Source: Lachnoclostridium sp. UBA6558 (GTDB lineage: Bacteria; Bacillota; Clostridia; Lachnospirales; Lachnospiraceae). Taken from it: a stretch of DNA of 11,003 nucleotides. A program made the translations under genes and the position numbers. This document shows positions 1 to 6,566 of this stretch, piece after piece (positions within the stretch are counted from its first letter, which is position 1; each line of letters opens with the position of its first letter). The DNA is taken from NCBI GenBank assembly GCA_002434335.1, contig DJJW01000086.1, positions 45,219 through 56,221 of the forward strand, written 5' to 3'. The notes below the pieces were generated by a model. The model saw only the letters and a list, made by a program, of their open reading frames with translations, did not search any database and was not told where the DNA came from.

Positions 1-42
1 GATGATATTATTGCAAGAACAGAACAGGGATTTCCGGGATAA
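1..42 (+). CDS. cutC: C-terminal end of a glycyl radical enzyme (probably choline TMA-lyase CutC), truncated by window start
   Basis: Frame 1 reads DDIIARTEQGFPG and then TAA at 40-42. Glycyl radical enzymes characteristically finish with a D-(D/E)-(I/V)-I-x-R-T segment shortly after the radical-bearing glycine loop, and this piece fits that pattern. The fragment is directly followed by a glycyl-radical activating enzyme, the usual gene order. The IIARTEQGF ending resembles choline trimethylamine-lyase C-termini as I remember them, which would make the product the enzyme that splits choline into trimethylamine and acetaldehyde inside a microcompartment. Only 13 residues are visible and the glycine loop is outside the window. 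The glycyl radical enzyme call is therefore fairly good, while the choline substrate is an inference; a propanediol dehydratase-type enzyme is the main alternative. Confidence 0.7.
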   Translation, partial: DDIIARTEQGFPG

Positions 43-146
43 AGACGTCGTAAACAGATGCTTTCTAATAGATAAAAGCACCAGAGCATACCGGAAATGG
101 GGATTAGGTTGGATTCAGGAATATCAAAGCAAAGTTTGATATTCAC

Positions 147-153
147 GAAAGGA
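147..153 (+). promoter_or_regulatory. Ribosome binding site fixing the activating-enzyme start at 160
   Basis: GAAAGGA lies 6 bases before the ATG at 160. The in-frame ATG at 97 has no comparable site, and the 21 residues it would add (97-159) do not resemble the family, so 160 is preferred. Confidence 0.7.
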
Positions 154-159
154 AATATA

Positions 160-945
160 ATGACGGGAAGAATATTCGATATACAGAGATTTTCCATTCA
201 TGACGGACCCGGCATACGTACTATTGTGTTTCTGAAGGGATGTTATTTAAGATGCAGATGGTGCTGTAATCCGGAATCTCAGGAATATGGGATTGAGACC
301 ATGATGGTGGACGGGAAGCCAAAGGTTATTGGAAAAGATGTAACCGTAGAAGAAGTAATGGAAGAGGTTATGAAAGACCTTCCTTATTACAGAAGATCCG
401 GAGGAGGGCTTACCCTTTCCGGAGGCGAAGCTCTCTGTCAGCCGGACTTTGCGGTGGAATTGTTGAAAACGGCAAGGGAATATGGTATAAATACAGCTAT
501 GGAAAGTACAGGTTATTCCGAGTTCTCTGTAATCGAGAGGTACCTGCCCTGGCTGGATGTCTATCTGATGGACATAAAACATATGGATTCGGTTAAACAT
601 GAAGAATATACTGGAAAACCCAATGGTCTGATACTTGAAAATGCCAGAAAGATAGCGGAAAAGAGTAAAGATAGAGCAGGGACTCGTCTGGTTATCCGTA
701 TACCGGTAATCCCGGAATTTAACGCTACAGTCAAGGAAATAAGTGAAATAGCAGAGTTTGCAAAATCACTTCCGGGAGTTACCGATTTACACCTGCTGCC
801 CTATCATAGATTAGGTCAGGATAAGTATACCGGACTTAACAGGGTATATAAGATGCAGCATGCTAAGCCTTTAAATAATGAAACCATGGAGGAACTGCTC
901 CAGGCTGCATTAAAAACAGGTCTTAATTGTCAGATTGGCGGATAA
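160..945 (+). CDS. cutD: Glycyl radical enzyme activating enzyme, radical SAM (CutD-like)
   Basis: This 261-residue cytoplasmic enzyme is expected to cleave S-adenosylmethionine and place the glycyl radical on the enzyme encoded just upstream. The start of the protein, FDIQRFSIHDGPGIRT, is the classic activase signature. The radical-SAM cluster motif CX3CX2C is at C28, C32 and C35, with an extra C36. The SAM-binding GGE motif is at 88-90 (LTLSGGEALCQP), and the tail has LHLLPYHRLGQDKY. There is no ferredoxin-like double 4Fe-4S insert between the cysteine motif and GGE, so the protein has the short pyruvate formate-lyase activase layout. The CQIGG ending and the overall pattern agree with my memory of activases paired with choline TMA-lyase in GRM1-type loci. 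About 117 non-coding bases separate it from the upstream stop, and the shell gene begins 14 bases after its stop. Family is certain; assignment to choline is probable only. Confidence 0.88.
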   Translation: MTGRIFDIQRFSIHDGPGIRTIVFLKGCYLRCRWCCNPESQEYGIETMMVDGKPKVIGKDVTVEEVMEEVMKDLPYYRRSGGGLTLSGGEALCQPDFAVELLKTAREYGINTAMESTGYSEFSVIERYLPWLDVYLMDIKHMDSVKHEEYTGKPNGLILENARKIAEKSKDRAGTRLVIRIPVIPEFNATVKEISEIAEFAKSLPGVTDLHLLPYHRLGQDKYTGLNRVYKMQHAKPLNNETMEELLQAALKTGLNCQIGG

Positions 946-953
946 GGGAGGAG
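946..953 (+). promoter_or_regulatory. Strong ribosome binding site for the EutS/PduU-type shell gene
   Basis: GGGAGGAG begins at the base after the activating-enzyme stop and sits 6 bases before the ATG at 960. It decides against the in-frame TTG at 927, which lies inside the preceding gene. Confidence 0.8.
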
Positions 954-959
954 AAGCAG

Positions 960-1337
960 ATGAATTTTCAGGATATGATATCCAATGACAATAAAATGAG
1001 AATCATTCAGGAAATCGTTCCCGGCAAACAGATTACATTGGCGCATATTATTGCAGGACCGGATCAGGTATTGTACAAAAAGCTTGGTCTGAATCCTGAA
1101 ATTGATTATCAGAAAGCCGCCATTGGTATTCTTACGGTATCTCCCAGTGAAACAGCTATAATAGCAGGGGATATTGCGATTAAGACCTCTGGTGTGGAGT
1201 TGGGGTTTGTTGATCGTTTCAGCGGTACTCTGATTGTGACTGGAAGTGTTTCGGAAGTAGAGACTTCTCTGAAAGCGATACTGGATTATGCGGTGGAGAA
1301 ATTAAATTTTTCCGTATGTGAGCTTACCAGAACATGA
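960..1337 (+). CDS. eutS: EutS/PduU-type circularly permuted BMC-domain shell protein
   Basis: This 125-residue protein is a minor hexameric shell protein of a bacterial microcompartment, slightly longer than the roughly 111-116 residues usual for EutS/PduU. The diagnostic run RIIQEIVPGKQITLAH appears after a short N-terminal extension (MNFQDMISNDNK). It is followed by YKKLGL, AIGILTVSPSETAIIAGDIA, ELGFVDRFSGTLIVTGSV and the terminal LTRT. All of these are hallmarks of the circularly permuted BMC-H family, whose N-terminal strand forms a beta-barrel over the hexamer pore. The GTPase gene that follows overlaps its stop by 4 bases (ATGA at 1334-1337), so translation is probably coupled. Next to a glycyl radical enzyme rather than ammonia-lyase genes, it belongs to a GRM compartment and not to ethanolamine use. 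The symbol is a family label. Confidence 0.92.
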   Translation: MNFQDMISNDNKMRIIQEIVPGKQITLAHIIAGPDQVLYKKLGLNPEIDYQKAAIGILTVSPSETAIIAGDIAIKTSGVELGFVDRFSGTLIVTGSVSEVETSLKAILDYAVEKLNFSVCELTRT

Positions 1338-1759
1338 AAAAGCTGATACTAATCGGAAGAAGTGAAAGTGGTAAAACAACTCTTACCCAGGCATTAAAGG
1401 GTGAGAAGCTTCAATATGCCAAAACTCAGGCAACAGATTATATGGATATGCTGATTGATACGCCTGGTGAATATGCTCAGACAAAATCTCTTGCAAGTGC
1501 ACTGGCACTCTATGCTTATGAAGCAGACATTGTCGGGCTGCTGCTCGGTGCTACAGAGGATTATTCCCTGTTCAGTCCCAACATAACCAGCCTTGTTAAC
1601 AGAGAAGTAATAGGTATCGTCACTCAAATAGACAAAGGGGAGGCTAACTGTGCCAGAGCGGGAGAATGGTTAAAACTGGCAGGCTGCCAGCGAATTTTCT
1701 ATGTTAGCGCAGTTACTGGTGAAGGACTTACAGAACTAAGGCAATATCTTATGCAATAG
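1334..1759 (+). CDS. eutP: EutP/PduV-type small GTPase of the microcompartment locus
   Basis: This 141-residue Ras-like P-loop protein belongs to the EutP/PduV family found in microcompartment operons, whose exact role (compartment positioning, or a phosphotransfer activity) is not settled. Walker A is GRSESGKT at residues 8-15. The DTPGE motif supplies the switch II D-x-x-G. TQID stands in the place of the guanine-specifying NKxD, a substitution common in this family. The ending VSAVTGEGLTELRQYL contains the SA motif (G5). It overlaps the shell gene by ATGA and is the last gene before a strong terminator, so it closes the operon. The family call is firm; the symbol is a family label because ethanolamine genes are not seen. 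Confidence 0.88.
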   Translation: MKKLILIGRSESGKTTLTQALKGEKLQYAKTQATDYMDMLIDTPGEYAQTKSLASALALYAYEADIVGLLLGATEDYSLFSPNITSLVNREVIGIVTQIDKGEANCARAGEWLKLAGCQRIFYVSAVTGEGLTELRQYLMQ

Positions 1760-1787
1760 GGAATTTAATATTTTGATATACAGCAGG

Positions 1788-1823
1788 AAACTCCGGGGTA
1801 TATAAAAACCCAGGAGTTTTTTT
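1788..1823 (+). terminator. Rho-independent terminator of the microcompartment operon
   Basis: AAACTCC (1788-1794) pairs with GGAGTTT (1813-1819). After a one-base bulge, GGG/CCC extends the stem, with an A/T loop inside. The 3' arm runs into seven or more T residues. It lies 28 bases after the GTPase stop and separates the microcompartment unit from the acetyltransferase gene. Confidence 0.88.
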
Positions 1824-1831
1824 AAGAATGT

Positions 1832-1860
1832 TTGCGCTTTTTCCCTTTATTTACTATAAT
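1832..1860 (+). promoter_or_regulatory. Candidate sigma-A promoter for the acetyltransferase gene
   Basis: A perfect TATAAT lies at 1855-1860, 17 bases after a weak -35 (TTGCGC, 1832-1837). It sits just after the operon terminator and about 75 bases before the next start codon. The good -10 and spacing make it plausible despite the poor -35. Confidence 0.5.
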
Positions 1861-1923
1861 AGAAGCTGAGCAATTTTTCGGATGACATTTCAATTATAGT
1901 TAGAATAATTTAATACAATTCAT

Positions 1924-1930
1924 GAGGTGG
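1924..1930 (+). promoter_or_regulatory. Ribosome binding site fixing the acetyltransferase start at 1937
   Basis: GAGGTGG is 6 bases before the ATG at 1937. The upstream in-frame ATG at 1922 overlaps this site and has none of its own, so it is probably not the start. Confidence 0.75.
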
Positions 1931-1936
1931 ATATAT

Positions 1937-2833
1937 ATGTATTTAAGTAATATTACAGATATCGACCACAGCTTTCTGAATGAAATGCTAAAGCTCAGTT
2001 ACAGCCATAATAATCTGGGATTTGGCTTTCCTCGCGGAGATCTAAAGGATGTGGAAAATGAAATGAATGAAAACAATCAAAAGATAAATGATTGTTTTTA
2101 TATGATAAAAGACAGGGATGAGAATCTGGGCATTATCGGATTTATGGAAATTGATATAAAAAGAGGAATAATCATAGGCCCTGTAATGAAAAAAAAGTAT
2201 TATACATACGAAAATATACTCGAGAGTATAAACCAGCTTAGATATATGTATAAATATAAAGAGAAGCTAATCTCCTTTGATGTATTAAAGGAAAATACAC
2301 AGCTCTGCAAGGTTTTGGAAGAAAATGGTTTCCAACTAGCTTCTTCTCACATATCCATGAAGATGAAGCTGTATCAAAATAAGCCTTATGCTATGAAATC
2401 GGATAAACTTATTTGTACTGCATCGAGAGAAGCTGCAGATATTCTTCTTCAAATTGACAAACTCTTTAAAGAAACACTGGAGGATTGGGTGGAAGAAGAT
2501 ATTGATAGTTTGTATGAATATATTGAACAGGGATATGAAATGGCTTATTTATTGCATGATGATAATGTAGCTGGCGCTATAATATGGATATGGTTTGAGA
2601 AACTTGGATATGGGCGAATTGAGTATCTTGCTGTAGCGAAATCAGAGCAAAGGAAGGGGTATGGAAGTGAACTCCTGGATTTTATATTATACAAACTATC
2701 AACAGCATTGAAAGGGGAGCACTTGAATTACTTTTATCTGGATTTGGATGCTAGAAATGAAAAGGCATATAATTTATACCGAAAAAAAGGTTTTGAATTT
2801 GATTATTCTGACAATGTCTACCGGTCTTATTAA
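1937..2833 (+). CDS. Tandem GNAT-family N-acetyltransferase
   Basis: This 298-residue cytoplasmic protein appears to have two GNAT folds. The C-terminal half is the recognisable catalytic copy: EYLAVAKSEQRKGYGSELL contains the acetyl-CoA pyrophosphate-binding Q/R-x-x-G-x-G motif (QRKGYG, residues 238-243), followed by LDARNEKAYNLYRKKGFEF, the standard motif B ending. The N-terminal half keeps a GNAT-like outline (ENLGIIGFMEID, then KVLEENGFQ) but lacks the glycine-rich loop, so it is probably a degenerate copy that helps bind substrate. The acceptor cannot be told from sequence. It probably has its own promoter after the microcompartment terminator. The ZIP transporter gene follows 79 bases later with no evident terminator between them, so read-through is likely. 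Codon use is more A/T-rich than in the flanking genes. Confidence 0.85.
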   Translation: MYLSNITDIDHSFLNEMLKLSYSHNNLGFGFPRGDLKDVENEMNENNQKINDCFYMIKDRDENLGIIGFMEIDIKRGIIIGPVMKKKYYTYENILESINQLRYMYKYKEKLISFDVLKENTQLCKVLEENGFQLASSHISMKMKLYQNKPYAMKSDKLICTASREAADILLQIDKLFKETLEDWVEEDIDSLYEYIEQGYEMAYLLHDDNVAGAIIWIWFEKLGYGRIEYLAVAKSEQRKGYGSELLDFILYKLSTALKGEHLNYFYLDLDARNEKAYNLYRKKGFEFDYSDNVYRSY

Positions 2834-2912
2834 ATAAAGAAGTAATAATTTAAGAAATGTATTATAAAAAAGTGCATATGTAAAGAAATTCATTTAAGAA
2901 AGGTGATTTATT

Positions 2913-3692
2913 ATGAATACTATCTCATTGGGGATATTAATTCCCTTTATAGGAACAACTCTGGGTTCAGCCTTTGTGTTCCTGCTTAAGAATCGAATCA
3001 ATCCCTTGGTTCAAAAAATCCTGCTGGGATTTGCTTCAGGTGTAATGGTGGCTGCTTCTGTTTGGTCGCTGCTAATTCCGGCTATTGATATGTCAGAGGA
3101 TATGGGAAAACTATCATTTGTGCCTGCAATAACAGGATTTGGATTAGGTATTGCCTTTTTGCTGTTGTTAGATAAAATTGTCCCTCATTTACACCTTGAC
3201 AGGGAAGAACCAGAGGGAATCAGTACGACCTTAAAGAAAACCACTATGCTGGTGCTGGCTGTAACACTTCATAACATTCCGGAGGGAATGGCAGTAGGTG
3301 TGGTATTTGCAGGATTGATACAGGGGAATACTGACATTACCTTTGCCGGGGCAATGGCACTGGCAATTGGTATCGCTATTCAGAATGTTCCGGAAGGGGC
3401 AATCATTTCCCTTCCGCTTAAGAGTGAAGGAAGCAGCAGGGGAAAAGCATTCCTATATGGTATGTCCTCTGGTATTGTAGAACCTATAGCGGCTTTGATA
3501 ACAATTCTCCTGACGGGTCTGGTAGTTCCTGTGCTGCCTTATTTACTTTCCTTTGCAGCGGGAGCAATGATCTATGTGGTGGTTGAAGAATTGATACCGG
3601 AAGCTTCGGAAGGAGAGCATTCCAATATTGGTACCATTGGTTTTGCTATAGGATTTATGATCATGATGACCTTAGATGTTGCTTTAGGTTAA
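2913..3692 (+). CDS. ZIP-family divalent metal transporter (GufA/ZupT-like)
   Basis: This 259-residue integral membrane protein is expected to move zinc or related divalent metals across the cytoplasmic membrane. The paired ZIP signatures are clear: HNIPEGMAVGV at residues 120-130 and QNVPEGAIISLPL at 157-169, which supply the binuclear metal site in TM4 and TM5. The HN.../QN... pairing is what I associate with the GufA branch rather than E. coli ZupT. About eight hydrophobic segments are visible, and a His-containing loop (PHLHLD) precedes TM4. The start is supported by AAAGGTGA (2899-2906), 6 bases before the ATG. The AraC-type regulator begins 18 bases after the stop with no terminator, so the two are probably co-transcribed, although a functional link between them is not evident. 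Metal specificity cannot be read from the sequence. Confidence 0.9.
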   Translation: MNTISLGILIPFIGTTLGSAFVFLLKNRINPLVQKILLGFASGVMVAASVWSLLIPAIDMSEDMGKLSFVPAITGFGLGIAFLLLLDKIVPHLHLDREEPEGISTTLKKTTMLVLAVTLHNIPEGMAVGVVFAGLIQGNTDITFAGAMALAIGIAIQNVPEGAIISLPLKSEGSSRGKAFLYGMSSGIVEPIAALITILLTGLVVPVLPYLLSFAAGAMIYVVVEELIPEASEGEHSNIGTIGFAIGFMIMMTLDVALG

Positions 3693-3710
3693 TATTTTTT
3701 TGGGAAGGAA

Positions 3711-4694
3711 GTGGGCATCATTCACCAGGAACTGTTAGATAAATTAAAAGAAATAACAGAAGAAGAACAGAATATCTTATCCGGAAACAGTACGGTAGCT
3801 AGAGATCTGTATACCAGTGAAAAGGATTTTGTCATTGACAGTAAGAAGATGCTTGCCAAAGGCAAACTCATAGATGTCAGGACACATACCCGGTTTGTAC
3901 ATTTTCCGAAGCATAAACATAATTATATCGAAATTATCTATATGGTAAGCGGCAGTACTACTCACATCATCAATGACAACAGTAAGGTTGTTCTAAATCA
4001 GGGAGATATGTTGTTTTTAAATCAGAATGCATACCAGGAAATACTCCCTGCAGGATTAGAGGATATTGCTATTAATTTCATAGTTCTCACAGAATTCTTT
4101 GATGTAGCTTTTCAGATGCTGGATGGAGAGAATCTGCTGAAGAATTTTCTGGTGGACTCTCTGCGGCAGGACAATAAGACCGCGGGTTATCTGTATTTTA
4201 AGGTAGCAGATGTCCTGCCGGTTCAGAATCTTATTGAAAATATGATATGGTCTATATTAAATGAGCAGGTCAACAAAAGAAAGATTAATCAGACTACCAT
4301 GGGGTTATTATTCCTGCAGCTCTTAAATTACACGGATAAAATTGAGCAGGGGGAGGATGATCCTTATGATAATTACCTTACATTATCTGTATTACGCCAT
4401 ATAGAAGAAAATTATCGGGACAGTAATCTGACAGTACTGGCAAAAGACTTAAATCAACCGATATATCTGCTTAGCAGACTTGTCAAACGGAGCACAGGGT
4501 ATACCTATAAAGAGCTTCTGCAGCGTAAACGTTTTCAGAAAGCAGTAGAATTGCTTGGAAACACGACGCTTTCGGTTAATGATATCATATCAGCAGTTGG
4601 ATATGACAATACCAGCTATTTTCATAAGGTATTCAGAGAAAAATATAATATGTCACCCAGACAATACCGAACCATGAAGCAGCAGGAACCATGA
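3711..4694 (+). CDS. AraC-family transcriptional regulator with N-terminal cupin domain
   Basis: This 327-residue DNA-binding regulator starts with GTG. A cupin-type sensor lies around residues 55-115 (HFPKHKHNYIEIIYMVSGS, then LNQGDMLFLNQNAYQEI), the usual sugar-sensing half of AraC/RhaR-like proteins. The AraC double helix-turn-helix covers about residues 220-322, with LTVLAKDLNQPIYLLSRLVKR as the first HTH and SVNDIISAVGYDNTSYFHKVFREKYNMSPRQYR as the canonical second HTH. Start choice is uncertain because GGGAAGG (3702-3708) is only 2 bases before GTG; a slightly later non-ATG start is possible. The last few residues (MKQQEP) and the stop codon are encoded by a 17-bp tandem repeat beyond the conserved domain. 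Given the downstream deacetylase, GH26 and solute-binding genes it is a reasonable candidate activator of carbohydrate use, but the target is inferred. Confidence 0.92.
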   Translation: MGIIHQELLDKLKEITEEEQNILSGNSTVARDLYTSEKDFVIDSKKMLAKGKLIDVRTHTRFVHFPKHKHNYIEIIYMVSGSTTHIINDNSKVVLNQGDMLFLNQNAYQEILPAGLEDIAINFIVLTEFFDVAFQMLDGENLLKNFLVDSLRQDNKTAGYLYFKVADVLPVQNLIENMIWSILNEQVNKRKINQTTMGLLFLQLLNYTDKIEQGEDDPYDNYLTLSVLRHIEENYRDSNLTVLAKDLNQPIYLLSRLVKRSTGYTYKELLQRKRFQKAVELLGNTTLSVNDIISAVGYDNTSYFHKVFREKYNMSPRQYRTMKQQEP

Positions 4695-4789
4695 AGCAGC
4701 AGGAGCCATAAAACGGCAGGAGCCATAAAGCAGCGGAAAACATGAATTAGAAGGGAGCCTAGAATAACAGGAACCATAAGATAAAAACT
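4671..4789 (+). repeat. 17-bp tandem repeat, seven units in exact register, overlapping the regulator stop codon
   Basis: Units begin at 4671, 4688, 4705, 4722, 4739, 4756 and 4773. The first two are identical (ACCATGAAGCAGCAGGA). Units 3 and 4 differ slightly (GCCATAAAACGGCAGGA, GCCATAAAGCAGCGGAA), and units 5-7 are progressively degenerate but keep the 17-base spacing. The array begins inside the last codons of the AraC-type gene and fills most of the gap to the deacetylase gene. Because 17 is not a multiple of 3, the second unit is read in another frame and supplies the stop (CCA TGA). Units 3 and 4 carry CCA TAA in the equivalent place. Confidence 0.88.
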
Positions 4790-4824
4790 TAATAATAAAA
4801 ACATCACACAGAATATAAGAAAGA

Positions 4825-5658
4825 ATGGGGGAAAAGAAAGCAGTGGACAATCAGGTACTAAAAAATATCTATATTTGTTACCCGGAAGGAAAACATAAAG
4901 TTTTGACTATGAGTTATGATGATGGAAAATTAGAGGACCGAAAGCTTATATCAATATTTAACCGTTATGGTATAAAGGGTTCTTTTCATTTGAATTCAGG
5001 TCTTGATGGAGAACAATACATTCCTTCGTCAGAGTACAAAGAACTTTACCGAGGACACGAGGTGTCGGCACATACCAGTACTCATCCGACCATTGCCCGT
5101 TCTCCAATAGAGCAGGTTGCCTTACAGGTATTAAAGGACAGGAAGGAATTAGAGGAAATAATAGGCTATCCGGTCAGGGGACTATCATATCCCAATGGCT
5201 CCTATTCAGAACCAATAAAAAAGCTTCTGCCTTCAATGGGAATTCGTTATGCTAGAGTTGTCGGTAATTCAGAGGGTTTTGCACTTCCTTCTGATTACTA
5301 CGAGTGGAAAGCTACCTGTCACCATAATCATAATCTGCTTCAGCTTGGTAAGGAATTCTGTGGTCTCTTTAAGACGCAATACCTTTATATGATGTATGTT
5401 TGGGGGCATAGTTATGAGTTTGCAATTGATAACAACTGGGGACTAATGGAAGAATTCTGCGAAATGATGGGGGGCAGAGAAGATATATGGTATGCTACCA
5501 ACATAGAAATTGTGGATTATATGGAGGCAGCTGACAGACTTCGTTTTACTGTGGGTGGGGATATGGTATATAATCCTTCCTTTGATTCTGTCTGGATTAG
5601 TGTAAATGGCAAAGTACTGGAAGTTAAGGGTGGTACTAGTGTAACAATAGACATCTAA
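4825..5658 (+). CDS. Polysaccharide deacetylase family protein (NodB homology), no signal peptide
   Basis: This 277-residue protein belongs to the carbohydrate esterase 4-like family, metal-dependent enzymes that remove acetyl groups from amino-sugar or acetylated polymers. Motif 1 is MSYDDG at 29-34, with D32-D33 as base and metal ligand. Motif 2 is SAHTSTH with H83 and H87, the metal-binding H-x3-H. Motif 3 is LSYPNGSY with P123. WGHSYEF near residue 192 supplies the late catalytic His region. About 40 extra C-terminal residues look like a small beta appendage. There is no signal peptide or membrane segment, so it should act in the cytoplasm, probably on imported oligosaccharides. The ATG at 4825 has only a weak upstream site. 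The in-frame GTG at 4843, preceded by GGGGGAAAAG, is a real alternative start. Substrate is unknown. Confidence 0.87.
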   Translation: MGEKKAVDNQVLKNIYICYPEGKHKVLTMSYDDGKLEDRKLISIFNRYGIKGSFHLNSGLDGEQYIPSSEYKELYRGHEVSAHTSTHPTIARSPIEQVALQVLKDRKELEEIIGYPVRGLSYPNGSYSEPIKKLLPSMGIRYARVVGNSEGFALPSDYYEWKATCHHNHNLLQLGKEFCGLFKTQYLYMMYVWGHSYEFAIDNNWGLMEEFCEMMGGREDIWYATNIEIVDYMEAADRLRFTVGGDMVYNPSFDSVWISVNGKVLEVKGGTSVTIDI

Positions 5659-5909
5659 TTAACAAAAAAATAGATAGATTATTTATAAAAAATAGATGGT
5701 TTCATGAACAGAGATTTAAGAAAAACAGGTCCTCATTTTAAACAAGAAACGTGTTCAACGAATTATTCAGAAGCTAAGTATTCAAGTTACTTCGTTTACT
5801 AGAAAAAGCCGTAAATACAGTTACACTGCAAATCAGAAAGAAGACTGGAGCTTCGCGAGAAGCTTTTGCGATTTTGGGGTTATAGTTTTCCTGATGTGCT
5901 GCTATGTGA
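5659..5909. other. Non-coding gap with a GNRA-loop hairpin
   Basis: No credible gene is seen on either strand; the longest + strand peptide (from the ATG at 5704) is 32 codons and has no ribosome binding site. The one notable element is a perfect hairpin AGCTTC-GCGA-GAAGCT at 5849-5864, extendable by two G-U pairs, whose GCGA loop is a GNRA tetraloop. The stretch ends at a strong terminator 252 bases after the deacetylase stop. It is therefore either a long 3' untranslated region or a separate small RNA unit. Confidence 0.5.
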
Positions 5910-5945
5910 AAAAACAGACAAGTTTTGAGTAGCTTGTCTGTTTTT
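5910..5945 (+). terminator. Strong, probably bidirectional intrinsic terminator
   Basis: AAAAACAGACAAG (5910-5922) pairs perfectly with CTTGTCTGTTTTT (5933-5945) over 13 base pairs around a 10-base loop. The T run in the 3' arm serves + strand transcripts and the A run in the 5' arm would serve - strand transcripts. No recognised gene ends next to it; the nearest is the deacetylase, 252 bases upstream. Confidence 0.88.
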
Positions 5946-6444
5946 ATTTACAAGAATAAGATAATTTTCTAGGGTAACTTTATAAATTAGCTAAGTCAGA
6001 AAATTCATTTAATAAGACTATAAACAATGAGAAATTTAGAAAAAGCATTTGGCTAATATGGACAAGCTAAAAGAAAGTAAAAAAATAAAGTAAATGGCTA
6101 AAAAAGTAAATTAGACTTTTTGACCATTTTTAAAGATATTAAAAAGTGAGCAAAAACGACATATTGGACTCGCTAATATTAATTGGAATAGTCAATATGC
6201 ACAATATAATATAAGGGTATTTAGCTAAACTGACAAAGTGTATAATTTGTATTGAAGTAATAATAATTATATAGTAATATTAACATATGGGTTAGAAAAA
6301 AAGTATTAAGAGTAAATGAAAGTAAATAAAGCTAAATAAAATGAAATAAATAAATTAAATAACTAAAATTTAATATTAAAAAATGAGGTATGATAACGAA
6401 AAAAGTAAAAAACTTAATACTAATTTAAAAAATTAACGAGATAA
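5946..6444. other. A/T-rich non-coding stretch enriched in GCTAA
   Basis: About 500 bases of very A/T-rich DNA without a credible ORF, RNA gene or insertion-sequence feature. The pentamer GCTAA occurs at 5990, 6052, 6066, 6097, 6172, 6224 and 6331, twice as the palindrome TTAGCTAA (5987 and 6222), and is often followed within about 20 bases by GTCA, GACA or GAC. Base composition makes so many copies unlikely, so this may be an old, decayed repeat. The end near 6301-6370 is low-complexity AAATAAA/TAAAT sequence. Confidence 0.5.
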
Positions 6445-6566
6445 GTTCTAATGACAGGAAATTGAATACGATAATAATAACTAAATTAAGAGACCTAATT
6501 CCATGCATAAAATCAAGAAACATAATTATAAGCAAGGACAAAATTAATCAGGGACACAATTATAAT

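Noticed and set aside
97..159. N-terminal extension of the activating enzyme from the ATG at 97
   Set aside because: No ribosome binding site before 97, non-conserved sequence, and a good site before the ATG at 160.
4622..4850. Two overlapping - strand ORFs over the 17-bp repeat
   Set aside because: They translate the repeat in other frames (recurring MAPA/LLLHGS-type strings), have no ribosome binding site and overlap the end of the AraC-type gene.
5704..5802. 32-codon ORF after the deacetylase gene
   Set aside because: No ribosome binding site, no recognisable motif and surrounding A/T-rich non-coding sequence.
6230..6246. Promoter suggested by CTGACA and TATAAT in the A/T-rich gap
   Set aside because: The two hexamers are only 5 bases apart, no alternative -35 fits a 16-18 base spacing, and no gene follows closely.
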